Below, piece by piece: positions 1 to 11,238 of a stretch of 64,000 nt of DNA. Numbering within the stretch: position 1 is the stretch's first letter; every line of letters starts with the position of its first letter. Made by a program: the position numbers and the translations under genes. The notes beneath the pieces are model-generated. The model was given only the letters and a program-made list of their open reading frames with translations. It ran no database searches and was not told the origin of the DNA. The DNA is from CAYLRY01 sp964386535 (lineage in GTDB: Bacteria > Chloroflexota > Dehalococcoidia > Dehalococcoidales > UBA3254), in NCBI GenBank assembly GCA_964386535.1, contig CAYLRY010000014.1:1-64000 (forward strand), in the 5' to 3' direction.

Positions 1-2393
<2,393 letters not shown>

Positions 2394-2510
2394 GATTCAG
2401 AGTTGATATTAGCTACATTGAAACTTATATACCATAACGAAAGGATCTTTTCAGATTTGGATTCTTCCGATTTAGAGTAAATTAAAAAGTATACAATTGA
2501 GGTTTTTAAA

Positions 2511-2635
2511 GCCTCCTGGTGATTGAAGCGAGGTGGTACCACCCGTTCCCTTCCCGAACACGGAAGTGAAACGCCTCAGCGCAGACGATACTGAGGGCGA
2601 AGGCCCTTGTGGAAAATATGTCATTGCCAGGAGGC
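2511..2635 (+). rRNA. rrf: 5S ribosomal RNA
   Basis: A 5S-like gene about 120 nt downstream of the 23S. The ends pair perfectly (GCCTCCTGG at 2511-2519 with CCAGGAGGC at 2627-2635, helix I). The internal CCCGTTCCCTTCCCGAACACGG segment (helix III and its loop) and the GAAGTGAAACGCC stretch are typical of 5S. A run of T follows directly at 2636, which together with the closing helix probably ends the rRNA transcript. Confidence 0.93.
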
Positions 2636-2729
2636 TTTTTTTATTATTTTTTTGACGTTTGTTTTAGCTATGAATTATAATAATTAGAGTACAGGGTTCG
2701 TAACTAAAAGGTCGTATTGAGGAAATAAT

Positions 2730-5189
2730 ATGGCAAGTCGATTTGAAAAATTTTCAGAAAGAGCACGCAGAGTGCTGACACTAGCCCAAGAAGAAGCTCA
2801 GCGTTTTAATCATCCCAATATTGGACCTGAACATATTCTGCTGGGAATTGTTGGTGAACCTGATGGCGTAGCGGCTAAAGTCCTGGTTAATCTGGGTGTA
2901 AGCCTGAATAAAGTCCGCTCTGCAGTGGAGTTTATTATTGGACACGGTGAAGCTGCTAGCCGGGCTGAAGTAGGTCTTTCACCTGGCGCGAAACGTGTGA
3001 TTGAGTTAGCTATCGATGAAGCTCGATATATTGGTCATAACTATATTGGTACTGAACATCTGCTATTAGGGCTGTTACGTGAAGGTGAAGGCATTGCTGC
3101 ACGTGTACTGGATAGCCTTGGAGTGACTCTGGAAAAAATAAGAGCAGAGATTACCAAAGTGCAGGAGCAGGGAGCCACAAGAGCTAAAGCTGCACGCAGT
3201 CCCAGCCGGACACCGGCTCTGGACCAACTCGGTATTGATTTAACAGCTTCATCAAGAGCAGGTAAACTGGATCCAGTAATTGGGCGCTCGAAAGAAATAG
3301 AGCGTATCATTCAGATTTTGAGCCGTAGAACCAAAAATAACCCCGCCCTTATAGGTGAGCCTGGGGTTGGTAAAACGGCTATTGTTGAGGGATTGGCTCA
3401 CCGTATAGTATCTGGCGATGTGCCGGAAACCCTGGAAGGTAAGCGTTTAATTACTTTGGATATTGGTTCACTGGTGGCTGGTACCAAATACCGTGGAGAA
3501 TTTGAGGAGAGATTAAAAAAAGTCATTGAAGAGATAAAAAATGCAGGCAATTGTATTCTCTTTATTGATGAATTTCATACCATAGTAGGCGCCGGAGCTG
3601 CTGAAGGTGCGGTAGACGCCGCTAATATTCTTAAACCGTCCCTGGCTAGAGGCGAGCTTCAAACCATCGGCGCTACCACACTTGATGATTATCGCAAATA
3701 TATTGAAAGAGACGCTGCGCTTGAAAGGCGTTTTCAGCCTGTTTTAATTGCAGAACCATCAGTAGATGATGCCCTGGAGATTTTAAAAGGAATAAAGCAG
3801 CGCTACGAAGAACATCATAGACTGGTTATTACAGACAAAGCGCTGAAATCTGCGGTCACTCTGGCTGCCAGGTATATCCCGGATCGCTTTTTACCGGATA
3901 AAGCTATTGACCTGATTGATGAGGCAGCTTCAAGGGTGAGAATCAAACACTGGACAGTACCCATTGCTTTGAAAGAGGCCCGGTTGTCAGAGGATAATTT
4001 GCGCCGTGATAAAGATGCCGCCCTGGCAACACAGCAATATGAATTCGCAGCCGAATTGCGCAGCCGTGAGCTTCAAACAGAAGAAAAGATAAAAAAGCTG
4101 GAAGAGGACTGGCAAGCCCAGCTAGAGAAAGATAAACCGGAAGTAAACGAAGAAGATGTAGCTGAGGTCGTAAGCATGTGGACCGGCATCCCGGTGGTGC
4201 AGATGACCTCTGATGAGAGCAAGAGATTGCTGGGAATGGAAGATGCACTGCATAAAAGGATTGTAGGCCAGGATGAAGCTATTGTTACTATTGCCAAAGC
4301 GGTCAGAAGAGCCCGCGCCGGATTGAAAGATCCCAGACATCCTATAGGCAACTTCATTTTCCTGGGGCCCACCGGGGTTGGAAAGACGGAACTGGTAAGG
4401 GCGCTGGCCGAATTCATGTTCGGTAAAGAAGACGCTCTTATCCGGCTGGACATGTCTGAGTTCATGGAGAGGCATACTGTTGCCAGGTTGGTAGGAGCAC
4501 CCCCTGGATATGTGGGATATGATGAGGGAGGGCAGTTGACTGAAGCAGTCAGACGCAAGTCATATTGTGTGATTCTTCTTGATGAGATTGAAAAAGCCCA
4601 TCCAGATGTTTTCAACATTCTGCTTCAGGTATTTGATGACGGACACCTGACTGATGCCAAAGGCCGCAGGGTGGACTTCCGGAATGCTATCATCGTGATG
4701 ACCAGCAATATTGGGGCAGAAACTATCAGAAAAGGTACCAATATTGGCTTCGCAACTACTACAAATGAATCCAAGGTCAGGGAAGAGAATTACGAACGCA
4801 TGAAGGAAAAATTACTGGGTGAATTAAAAAAATCCTTCCGGCCGGAGTTTCTCAACCGGATTGATGGAGTAGTTGTATTCCATGCTTTATCTAAAGAACA
4901 TATCCGTAAGATAGTGGATCTGATGCTCTCTATTGTTACCAAGCAATTGCTGGAAAAAGGTATAAAGCTAGAAGTGACAGATAAAGCTAAAGATTTCCTG
5001 GGTGAAAAGGGATATGATGAAGTATTTGGAGCCCGACCTCTGCGCAGAACCATTCAGGATAGAGTGGAGGATAAACTATCCGAAGAATTGCTCAGGGGTA
5101 AATTCCAATTTGGGGATACTGTTGTAGTGGATATCGAAGGTGATGAAATAGTAATCAAACCCCTGGCTGGGAGTCTGGCTACCACGTAA
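2730..5189 (+). CDS. clpC: ATP-dependent Clp protease ATPase subunit ClpC
   Basis: AAA+ unfoldase that feeds substrates to ClpP in the cytoplasm. The 819 residues have the full ClpC layout: two N-terminal Clp-N repeats (about 1-145), a first AAA+ domain with Walker A GEPGVGKT near 209-216, a UVR/coiled middle segment around 420-460, and a second AAA+ domain with Walker A GPTGVGKT near 546-553, followed by the ClpB-D2 small domain. The middle segment is short, as in ClpC and unlike ClpB. The ATG at 2730 is preceded by GAGGAAATAAT. It follows the 5S gene by about 95 nt and is followed by a strong terminator, so it is probably a single-gene unit. No mcsA, mcsB or ctsR genes are beside it, unlike the Bacillus operon. 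Confidence 0.96.
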   Translation: MASRFEKFSERARRVLTLAQEEAQRFNHPNIGPEHILLGIVGEPDGVAAKVLVNLGVSLNKVRSAVEFIIGHGEAASRAEVGLSPGAKRVIELAIDEARYIGHNYIGTEHLLLGLLREGEGIAARVLDSLGVTLEKIRAEITKVQEQGATRAKAARSPSRTPALDQLGIDLTASSRAGKLDPVIGRSKEIERIIQILSRRTKNNPALIGEPGVGKTAIVEGLAHRIVSGDVPETLEGKRLITLDIGSLVAGTKYRGEFEERLKKVIEEIKNAGNCILFIDEFHTIVGAGAAEGAVDAANILKPSLARGELQTIGATTLDDYRKYIERDAALERRFQPVLIAEPSVDDALEILKGIKQRYEEHHRLVITDKALKSAVTLAARYIPDRFLPDKAIDLIDEAASRVRIKHWTVPIALKEARLSEDNLRRDKDAALATQQYEFAAELRSRELQTEEKIKKLEEDWQAQLEKDKPEVNEEDVAEVVSMWTGIPVVQMTSDESKRLLGMEDALHKRIVGQDEAIVTIAKAVRRARAGLKDPRHPIGNFIFLGPTGVGKTELVRALAEFMFGKEDALIRLDMSEFMERHTVARLVGAPPGYVGYDEGGQLTEAVRRKSYCVILLDEIEKAHPDVFNILLQVFDDGHLTDAKGRRVDFRNAIIVMTSNIGAETIRKGTNIGFATTTNESKVREENYERMKEKLLGELKKSFRPEFLNRIDGVVVFHALSKEHIRKIVDLMLSIVTKQLLEKGIKLEVTDKAKDFLGEKGYDEVFGARPLRRTIQDRVEDKLSEELLRGKFQFGDTVVVDIEGDEIVIKPLAGSLATT

Positions 5190-5213
5190 GTGAATCTTAA
5201 TTACTGAGTCTTT

Positions 5214-5250
5214 AGAGCGGCAAGTTTACCTGGCCGCTCTTTTTTATTAT
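5214..5250 (+). terminator. Rho-independent terminator after clpC
   Basis: AGAGCGGC (5214-5221) pairs with GCCGCTCT (5233-5240), closing an 11-nt loop, and is followed directly by TTTTTTATT. It starts 25 nt after the clpC stop codon. Confidence 0.9.
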
Positions 5251-5415
5251 TATTTATTTTTTTATTATTATTTATTTTGAAGGACGGCCGGCTAAAATCG
5301 TTACTGCTAAAAGTAACATTTTCAGGATATTGAATGATTTAGATATTCTGATTGATAAATAGGCATCTACAGATTATATTATAGATGATCAGAATATAAT
5401 TGGAATTAATTTATT

Positions 5416-5949
5416 TTGCTGGATCAGATTATAAATTCAACTCTTTCAAGAGAAATTATTACTATAATTTTAGCCATGCTGCCCGTAGCTGAGTTACGGG
5501 CAGCCTTACCTATATCGATTACTGTATTTGAATTACCCTGGTATCAAGGTTTCTATCTCAGTATAATCGGCAACTTGATACCCATTCCATTTTTACTTTT
5601 ATTTTTTGATGCCGTATCAAAACTCCTACAGAAAACTACCACCGGCAAGCGTTTTATCGACTGGCTTTTAAGACGGACCGCTAGACGCACTGGGGCGGTA
5701 GAAAAATACAAGTTCGTAGGTCTTATCGTATTCGTGGCCATACCTCTACCCTTGACCGGAGCGTGGACAGGCTCTCTGATAGCGTATATTCTTGGCTTGA
5801 AATTCTGGCAATCTTTGCTTTCGATAACGATCGGAGTTGTAGTTGCAGGTGTCATTGTAACGGTTTTAACACTGCTCGGGTGGGTGGGTGCCGGTATTGC
5901 TATCGCTGTGATCGTATTGCTAGCTGCGCTGGGCGTATGGAAATTATAG
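5416..5949 (+). CDS. Small multidrug-export-type membrane protein (COG2426)
   Basis: A 177-residue integral membrane protein resembling the Sm_multidrug_ex family (COG2426). Visible hydrophobic segments are near residues 10-30, 45-65, 95-125 and 130-176. The early motif LPVAELRAALPISI with its charged pair inside a hydrophobic helix is typical of the family, and a basic patch (RRTARRTG) falls between the membrane halves. Function in this family is poorly defined; export of small molecules is only a family label. The start is TTG at 5416 with a weak upstream ribosome site. The first in-frame ATG (about codon 21) would cut off the first helix, so TTG is preferred. It is an isolated gene between the clpC terminator and convergent tgt. 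Confidence 0.75.
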   Translation: MLDQIINSTLSREIITIILAMLPVAELRAALPISITVFELPWYQGFYLSIIGNLIPIPFLLLFFDAVSKLLQKTTTGKRFIDWLLRRTARRTGAVEKYKFVGLIVFVAIPLPLTGAWTGSLIAYILGLKFWQSLLSITIGVVVAGVIVTVLTLLGWVGAGIAIAVIVLLAALGVWKL

Positions 5950-6014
5950 GGGGTAAGTGAGTACGAATAGGGTGCAATAATCGATAAAGCCAGAACTTTT
6001 TAGAAACGCTTTCT

Positions 6015-6042
6015 GCTATTTTTTCCCATTCTGAAAAATAGC
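6015..6042. terminator. Possible bidirectional terminator between convergent genes
   Basis: GCTATTTTT (6015-6023) pairs with AAAAATAGC (6034-6042) around a 10-nt loop. It lies between the convergent ends of the COG2426 gene and tgt. The stem is A/T-rich and there is no separate T tract, so strength is uncertain. Confidence 0.4.
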
Positions 6043-6045
6043 CAC

Positions 6046-7173
6046 TTAATAACCAGAGTTATTAAAATATTTTTCTTGAGTCTCAATCCATTTCTGTTTT
6101 TGGGTTATGCGGATCTTTTCATCAGTAATTTGATAACCAGCTAAGAAGTTTTCTTTAAAGGTATTAAACCTTGACTGTTTAATAGCTTGCCTGATCTGTT
6201 CCATGAAATTGTTCATAAAAGTAAGATTATGTATTGTAGCCAGGGTAAAAGCCAGTAACTCTTCAGCACGGAAAAGATGATGTAAATAGGCTGCTGAAAA
6301 GCGGCGGCAGGTATAGCAATTACAGGTGGGATCAACAGGCACTAAAGAATTTTTCCATCTGGCATTCCGGATATTCAACCTGCCTACTGCCGTAAAAAGC
6401 CCTCCGTTACGGGCTACCCTGGTAGGCAGGACACTATCGAACATATCGATTCCTTGGGAAACGGCATCCAGGATATCTTCAGGTGAACCGACTCCCATTA
6501 AATAACGAGGTTTATTGTTGGGTAATAGCGGTGCTGTTAGATCAATCATACGGTGGGTTAATTCCTTGGGTTCTCCAAGGCTCAGGCCTCCAATGGCATA
6601 ACCGGGGAAGTCGAGTGAGGAAAGGTAGCGAGCAGACTCAATACGCCATTTGGGATCGAAGCCGCCCTGAACAATGCCGAAAAGTGCTTGATCAGGCCGC
6701 GTGCGGGCATTTAGACATCTTTCAGCCCATCTATGAGTTCTCTCCGTAGCCTCTTTAACTTTTTCAGGGCTATCCTGGACAGACGGGCAGATATCAAGGG
6801 CCATAATCACGTCTGCCCCGAGTGCTTCCTGAAGTTGAATTGCCGCCTCAGGAGAAATAAAATGTTCGCTACCATCAATATGCGAACGGAATTTCACACC
6901 TTCTTCACTGAGTTTACAGAGGTGAGATAAACTGAAAATTTGAAACCCTCCGCTATCAGTTAAAACTGCCCGGTCCCAATCCATGAAGCGGTGTATACCG
7001 CCTGAATCTCGAATTATGTCAACCCCTGGTCTTAAATAGAGATGATAAGTATTGGAGAGCAGAATATTAACCCCTATTTCTTTTAGCTGCTCAGGTGTTA
7101 AGGCTTTTATTGTCGCCTGGCTGCCAACAGGCATAAAGACGGGAGTATTTACCATTCCATGAGGAGTATTCAA
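6046..7173 (-). CDS. tgt: Queuine/preQ1 tRNA-ribosyltransferase (Tgt)
   Basis: Exchanges guanine-34 of GUN-anticodon tRNAs for preQ1 in queuosine synthesis. In this 375-residue version: the FMPVG motif (13-17), substrate-binding LTDSGGFQ (71-78), GGLSLGE (195-201), the nucleophile Asp in DMFDSVLPTR (about 246), and the zinc site with Cys 284, 286, 289 and a His near 298. The annotated start is TTG at 7173. The frame stays open upstream to about 7266, and that stretch encodes W-F-T-V then Q-A-R-L-G-I, matching the conserved Tgt N-terminus. No ATG, GTG or TTG exists there, so the true start may be a rare codon (ATT at 7266, ATC at 7239 or CTG at 7182). It stands alone; no queA or other queuosine gene is adjacent. 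Confidence 0.93.
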   Translation of the reverse strand: MNTPHGMVNTPVFMPVGSQATIKALTPEQLKEIGVNILLSNTYHLYLRPGVDIIRDSGGIHRFMDWDRAVLTDSGGFQIFSLSHLCKLSEEGVKFRSHIDGSEHFISPEAAIQLQEALGADVIMALDICPSVQDSPEKVKEATERTHRWAERCLNARTRPDQALFGIVQGGFDPKWRIESARYLSSLDFPGYAIGGLSLGEPKELTHRMIDLTAPLLPNNKPRYLMGVGSPEDILDAVSQGIDMFDSVLPTRVARNGGLFTAVGRLNIRNARWKNSLVPVDPTCNCYTCRRFSAAYLHHLFRAEELLAFTLATIHNLTFMNNFMEQIRQAIKQSRFNTFKENFLAGYQITDEKIRITQKQKWIETQEKYFNNSGY

Positions 7174-7522
7174 TATCCCCAGTCGAGCTTGGCATTCAGA
7201 GGCTGTTTTAGAAACGGTAAACCAGCTAGAATTTTCGATATTAACTGTGCCTGGCCTTTTTTTAATTCAACTCTTTTCTACTTTTCATATCATAACACAG
7301 GCTAAAAAAATAATCTTATAATCGCAGCTCCGTGTCAATTACGGTATTATATTCAACCATGAAGAGGGTTGCAATCCTTACTGAGGTTATCTGAAGATAA
7401 AGACAAAAAAAGGGATTTGATAAGCAAGTTCTTAATTCTACAATTGTTTATGTTAGAATAAAGTCTAAATAAATGATTCATTTGATTATAAAGATTTATC
7501 CCTAATTAAGCGGAGGCGATAT

Positions 7523-9613
7523 ATGGGAAAGAAAAAAGAGACTCTTAAACATCAGACCGGTAGAAAGACTAAGACCGCTGAAACCTTAAGAAGTAAGAGA
7601 AACGTTTTAATGGAAAGGAATTCTCCTGTTCCCGCTGATACAACTCCGGAAATAATTCAAGATAACGAAAGCCTCATGAACGCCTTCTTTGATAGCCCTG
7701 GAATAATGAGAGGTATAGTTGAGGTGGTAGATGATACCACAATCAGGCATATACTGGACAACCGGGTAATGGCAGGTTTCATGGGTACTACCCCCGAAAA
7801 AATGCGTAATAAGTTGAGCTCAGAACTGGGGGAGACACCTGAAATCACCGGTCTCTGGGTAAGCCATTACCGGGAAAGTCTCCAGGCCGGAAAACCGATC
7901 CGTTTCGAGTATATGGACCAGCGAGGAGACCGTAAAACCTGGCTGTCCGCTACGGTCAGCTTCCTGAGAAACGGTGTTTCAGGACTGCCTCAGTTTGCTT
8001 ATGTTGTAATGGATATTACCCGGCAGAAAGAAGTTGAAGACGAACTGCACAAATACCGTGAGCATCTGGAAGAACTAATAATAGCGCGTACTGAAGAATT
8101 GTACAAGACCAACCGTGAATTACAGGTAAAAGTTGAAGATCGTGAACGCATCAAAAAAGCTCTAGAAGCGGAAAGAAAGAGATTCATTGATGTTCTGGAC
8201 ATGCTTCCTGTTTATGTGATTTTGTTAACGCCGGATTATCATGAATCCTTTTCTAACCGTTTTTTCAGGGAACGATTTGGGGAATCCTATGGCAGGCGCT
8301 GTTTTGAATATCTGTTTAACCGCAGCGAGCCATGCGAAAACTGTGAGACCTTTTCAGTATTGAAAACAAACAGTACCAAAAACTGGGAGTGGAAAGGCCC
8401 GGATGGACGCATCTATGATATTCATGATTATCCCTTTACTGATATAGATGGGTCGCACGTGGTTATGGAAATGGGCATTGATATCACAGAGCAAAAACAA
8501 GCTCAGGAAGCCCTGTTGAAATCTCATGATGATCTGGAGCGGCGTATTCGGGAACGTACTATGGATCTCCAGGAAACCAGAGATTATCTGGACAATCTGA
8601 TCAACTACGCCAATGCTCCTATCATTGTCTGGAATCCCCAATACCAAATTACCCGTTTTAATCATGCTTTTGAACACCTGACCGGACATAGAGCAGATGA
8701 AATGCTGGGACGGACACTGGATGTCTTATTTCCGGATGACAGCCGGGATGAATCAATGAAGCATATCCATGAAGCTACCTTCGGAGAACGCTGGGAAGTT
8801 GTGGAAATTCCTATCAAGCATAAAGACGGTGCGGTCCATATCCTTTTATGGAACTCGGCCAATCTCTACAACCCTGACGGCGAGAAGGTTATTGCTACAA
8901 TTGCCCAGGGGCAGGATATAACTGAGCGCAAACGGGTTGAGCAGATGAAGGATGAATTTATAGGTCTGGTATCCCACGAATTGCGCACACCTTTAACTGT
9001 GATAACAGGGTCGTTAAGGACAGCCATGTCAGAAGGTTTGTCATTTGATGATCAGCGAGAACTATTACAGAACGCTATTGAAGGGGCGGACTCGCTTTCA
9101 GCCATGCTGGAAAATATGCTGGAGCTTTCACGGCAACAGGCAGGCCGTCTCCAACTTCATATTGAGCCGGTTAAAATCTCTAATACGGTGGACGCCGTAA
9201 TTGAAAAGTTGAAAGTGGGAGGAACCGGACATCAGTTTATAACAGACATACCTGCTGATCTGCCTCCGGTTGAGGCTGATCCTATGAGAGTGGAAAGGAT
9301 TTTTTATAATTTACTGGAAAACGCGGTAAAATATTCACCTCAAGGAAGTAAAATCGAGGTCTCCAGCCGGTTGGAAAGGGATTTTATAATTACTGAAATA
9401 AAAGATCAAGGCAAAGGTATGTCTCTGGATGATCAAGCCAGACTTTTTGAGCCTTTCCAGCGATTAGAAAAACGCTCGTCAGCTAAAGGTGTAGGTTTAG
9501 GTCTGGTAGTATGCAAGCGGCTGGTAGAAGCTCATGGCGGCTGGATAAAGGTGCAATCTGAATCAGGCAAAGGCTCGGTATTTTCTTTTGCACTACCTAA
9601 AATAAAGTTATAA
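7523..9613 (+). CDS. Multi-PAS sensor histidine kinase
   Basis: A 696-residue soluble sensor kinase with no predicted membrane segment. In order: a basic N-terminus, PAS at about 55-170, a coiled coil (170-215), a second PAS (215-325) holding a Cys pair in SEPCENCETF, another coiled coil, a third PAS (355-470), HisKA with phospho-acceptor His485 in SHELRTPL, and HATPase_c with the N box NLLENAVKYS, G1 box DQGKGMS and G2 box GVGLGLVVCK. It should autophosphorylate in response to a cytoplasmic signal, perhaps redox or a ligand. The CxxC could bind metal, which is inference. Start ATG at 7523 with AGCGGAGG upstream. It converges with a receiver-only gene and lies near an OmpR-type regulator, either of which may be the partner. 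Confidence 0.93.
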   Translation: MGKKKETLKHQTGRKTKTAETLRSKRNVLMERNSPVPADTTPEIIQDNESLMNAFFDSPGIMRGIVEVVDDTTIRHILDNRVMAGFMGTTPEKMRNKLSSELGETPEITGLWVSHYRESLQAGKPIRFEYMDQRGDRKTWLSATVSFLRNGVSGLPQFAYVVMDITRQKEVEDELHKYREHLEELIIARTEELYKTNRELQVKVEDRERIKKALEAERKRFIDVLDMLPVYVILLTPDYHESFSNRFFRERFGESYGRRCFEYLFNRSEPCENCETFSVLKTNSTKNWEWKGPDGRIYDIHDYPFTDIDGSHVVMEMGIDITEQKQAQEALLKSHDDLERRIRERTMDLQETRDYLDNLINYANAPIIVWNPQYQITRFNHAFEHLTGHRADEMLGRTLDVLFPDDSRDESMKHIHEATFGERWEVVEIPIKHKDGAVHILLWNSANLYNPDGEKVIATIAQGQDITERKRVEQMKDEFIGLVSHELRTPLTVITGSLRTAMSEGLSFDDQRELLQNAIEGADSLSAMLENMLELSRQQAGRLQLHIEPVKISNTVDAVIEKLKVGGTGHQFITDIPADLPPVEADPMRVERIFYNLLENAVKYSPQGSKIEVSSRLERDFIITEIKDQGKGMSLDDQARLFEPFQRLEKRSSAKGVGLGLVVCKRLVEAHGGWIKVQSESGKGSVFSFALPKIKL

Positions 9614-9638
9614 AACAGGATGTGTTATTCTTTTCAGG

Positions 9639-10010
9639 TCAGTGATTTAAAAGCCCTTTGATTCTGGTGACCATTTCATCCGGCTTAAAAGGCTTGTTTA
9701 TAAAATCGTTAGCGCCGCAGCGTATAGCTTCGTCATAATTTCCAGGGCTGGCGCTAAAGGCAATAACCGGCAGTTTTGAGAATTCCCGTAATCTTTTTAA
9801 TACGTCAAAACCGTCTGTTTCGGGCATGACCATATCAAGGAGCATTAAATCCGGTCTGGCAGATTTAACCAATTCCAGAGCTTCTTCACCCGAAGTGGTG
9901 GTAATAACCAGAAATCCGCGCAGTTTTAAATCAATTTCTATAAATCTCAATACTTTCGGGTGGTCATCAACCACCAGTACGCATTGTTTGTTTTGTTCTT
10001 TGTCAACCAA
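9639..10010 (-). CDS. Single-domain response regulator (receiver only)
   Basis: A 123-residue CheY-like receiver with no output domain. The acidic pair is in VVDDHP, phospho-acceptor Asp59 in LLDMVMP, a Ser in the switch position (FSAS) and Lys106 in NKPF, so it should be phosphorylatable. It converges with the kinase gene (25 nt between stop codons) and is divergent from the OmpR-type regulator. Start TTG at 10010, with GGAGGA about 11 nt upstream. It may act as a phosphate sink or relay for the neighbouring kinase; the sequence does not show a target. Confidence 0.9.
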   Translation of the reverse strand: MVDKEQNKQCVLVVDDHPKVLRFIEIDLKLRGFLVITTTSGEEALELVKSARPDLMLLDMVMPETDGFDVLKRLREFSKLPVIAFSASPGNYDEAIRCGANDFINKPFKPDEMVTRIKGLLNH

Positions 10011-10169
10011 TTGTTTTTAATCCTCCGGCTGTGTCAAACGAACTGATGCATATCCTGTAAATCAGTGAAAACCTATATTATAAATTATATCAAAACTGGA
10101 CGTACCTCTTTTGCCCTGATGATTATAAACCGGACGCAATATAGAAATAATAAAAATTAGGTGATCAAT

Positions 10170-10185
10170 ATTACAAAACCATTAC
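10170..10185. promoter_or_regulatory. Pair of ATTAC direct repeats, 11-bp spacing
   Basis: ATTAC at 10170-10174 and 10181-10185 (GTAAT on the minus strand) are spaced exactly one helical turn apart, in the 316-bp gap between the divergent receiver gene (start 10010) and the OmpR-type regulator (start 10327). OmpR-family proteins bind such direct repeats. With only two short half-sites in A/T-rich DNA it could be chance. The rest of this gap shows nothing else recognisable. Confidence 0.35.
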
Positions 10186-10326
10186 ATTTTTCAAATTATT
10201 CCCGGCAATAGTGGTAACCTATTTAATCCGGCTTTTTCTTTACCTGATACGGCTGGAAAAAATATTAATTATTGATATAATCTTTTTCATTAGGTATTAT
10301 TAAAGAAGCTAATACAGGAAAAAATA

Positions 10327-11022
10327 ATGAGGCAATACCGTATTCTCGTAGTTGATGATGAACCGCGTATTCTTAAATTCCTGAGTATAAAGCTCAAGAC
10401 TTCCGGTTATGATGTGTTTGTTGCTGAAAATGGATTAAGAGCTCTGGAACAGGTTCAGACCAATGAGCCGGATCTTATTGTGCTGGATGTAGTGATGCCG
10501 GGCATAGATGGTTTTGAGACCTTGAAACAGATCCGCGCTATTTCTTCAATCCCGGTTATTATACTCAGTGCTAAAGAAACTGATGTGGATAAAATAAAAG
10601 GATTAGAGCTGGGTGCTGATGATTACCTGGCCAAGCCCTTTAGCCCGGATGAACTGGTGGCCCGTATTGAAGCAATCAGGCGGCGTGTAATATCCCAAGA
10701 TCGTAAAATGCAGGATTTGATGTCTTTTGGTCACCTTTCCATTAATTTTAAAAAGCATCTGGTTTCGGTGAGTGGTAAAGAAACGCCGTTAACGAAAATA
10801 GAATGGCTCCTGTTGAGCGAACTTGCACGAAATGCTGGTAAGCTTATGCTTTATGAAGAGCTTCTTACCAGGGTATGGGGTCCGGAGTACAGAGATGATG
10901 TTCAAATATTAAGAACCTGGATAAGCCGCCTCAGAAACAAGATAGAAAAAGACCCTGCCAGTCCAACTATAATACGAACTGTACCCAAGACAGGATATAT
11001 TATTAACCAGCCTAACGTTTAG
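10327..11022 (+). CDS. OmpR-family response regulator
   Basis: A 231-residue two-domain regulator. The receiver has the acidic pair in VVDDEP, Asp54 in VLDVVMP and Lys103 in AKPF, so it is a conventional phosphorylatable receiver. The winged-helix Trans_reg_C domain (about 130-228) includes LTKIEWLLLSELARN and the recognition-helix region ending in RTVPKTGYI. The whole resembles KdpE/PhoP-type regulators. Start ATG at 10327 with AGGAAAAATA just upstream. The likely cognate kinase is the multi-PAS protein at 7523-9613, which has no closer DNA-binding partner. Target genes are unknown; a pair of direct repeats upstream (10170-10185) could be an autoregulatory site. Confidence 0.92.
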   Translation: MRQYRILVVDDEPRILKFLSIKLKTSGYDVFVAENGLRALEQVQTNEPDLIVLDVVMPGIDGFETLKQIRAISSIPVIILSAKETDVDKIKGLELGADDYLAKPFSPDELVARIEAIRRRVISQDRKMQDLMSFGHLSINFKKHLVSVSGKETPLTKIEWLLLSELARNAGKLMLYEELLTRVWGPEYRDDVQILRTWISRLRNKIEKDPASPTIIRTVPKTGYIINQPNV

Positions 11023-11238
11023 CCAGATTCCTGACTGATTCACATCAAAAGAATCCCTCTACTTTTCAGATGTTTTAATTTTGTAATATTTTTCAGCCCC
11101 TTTTTATAACTTCTCCATTACTGACCGTGTAAAATTTGGGAAATTAGAGTTGTATGAACGCATTTATCTTTTTCCTATTATGGCCTTTTTATATCTTTGG
11201 TATTCAATAATGGATAAATATATAACAGGAGGTGGCTG

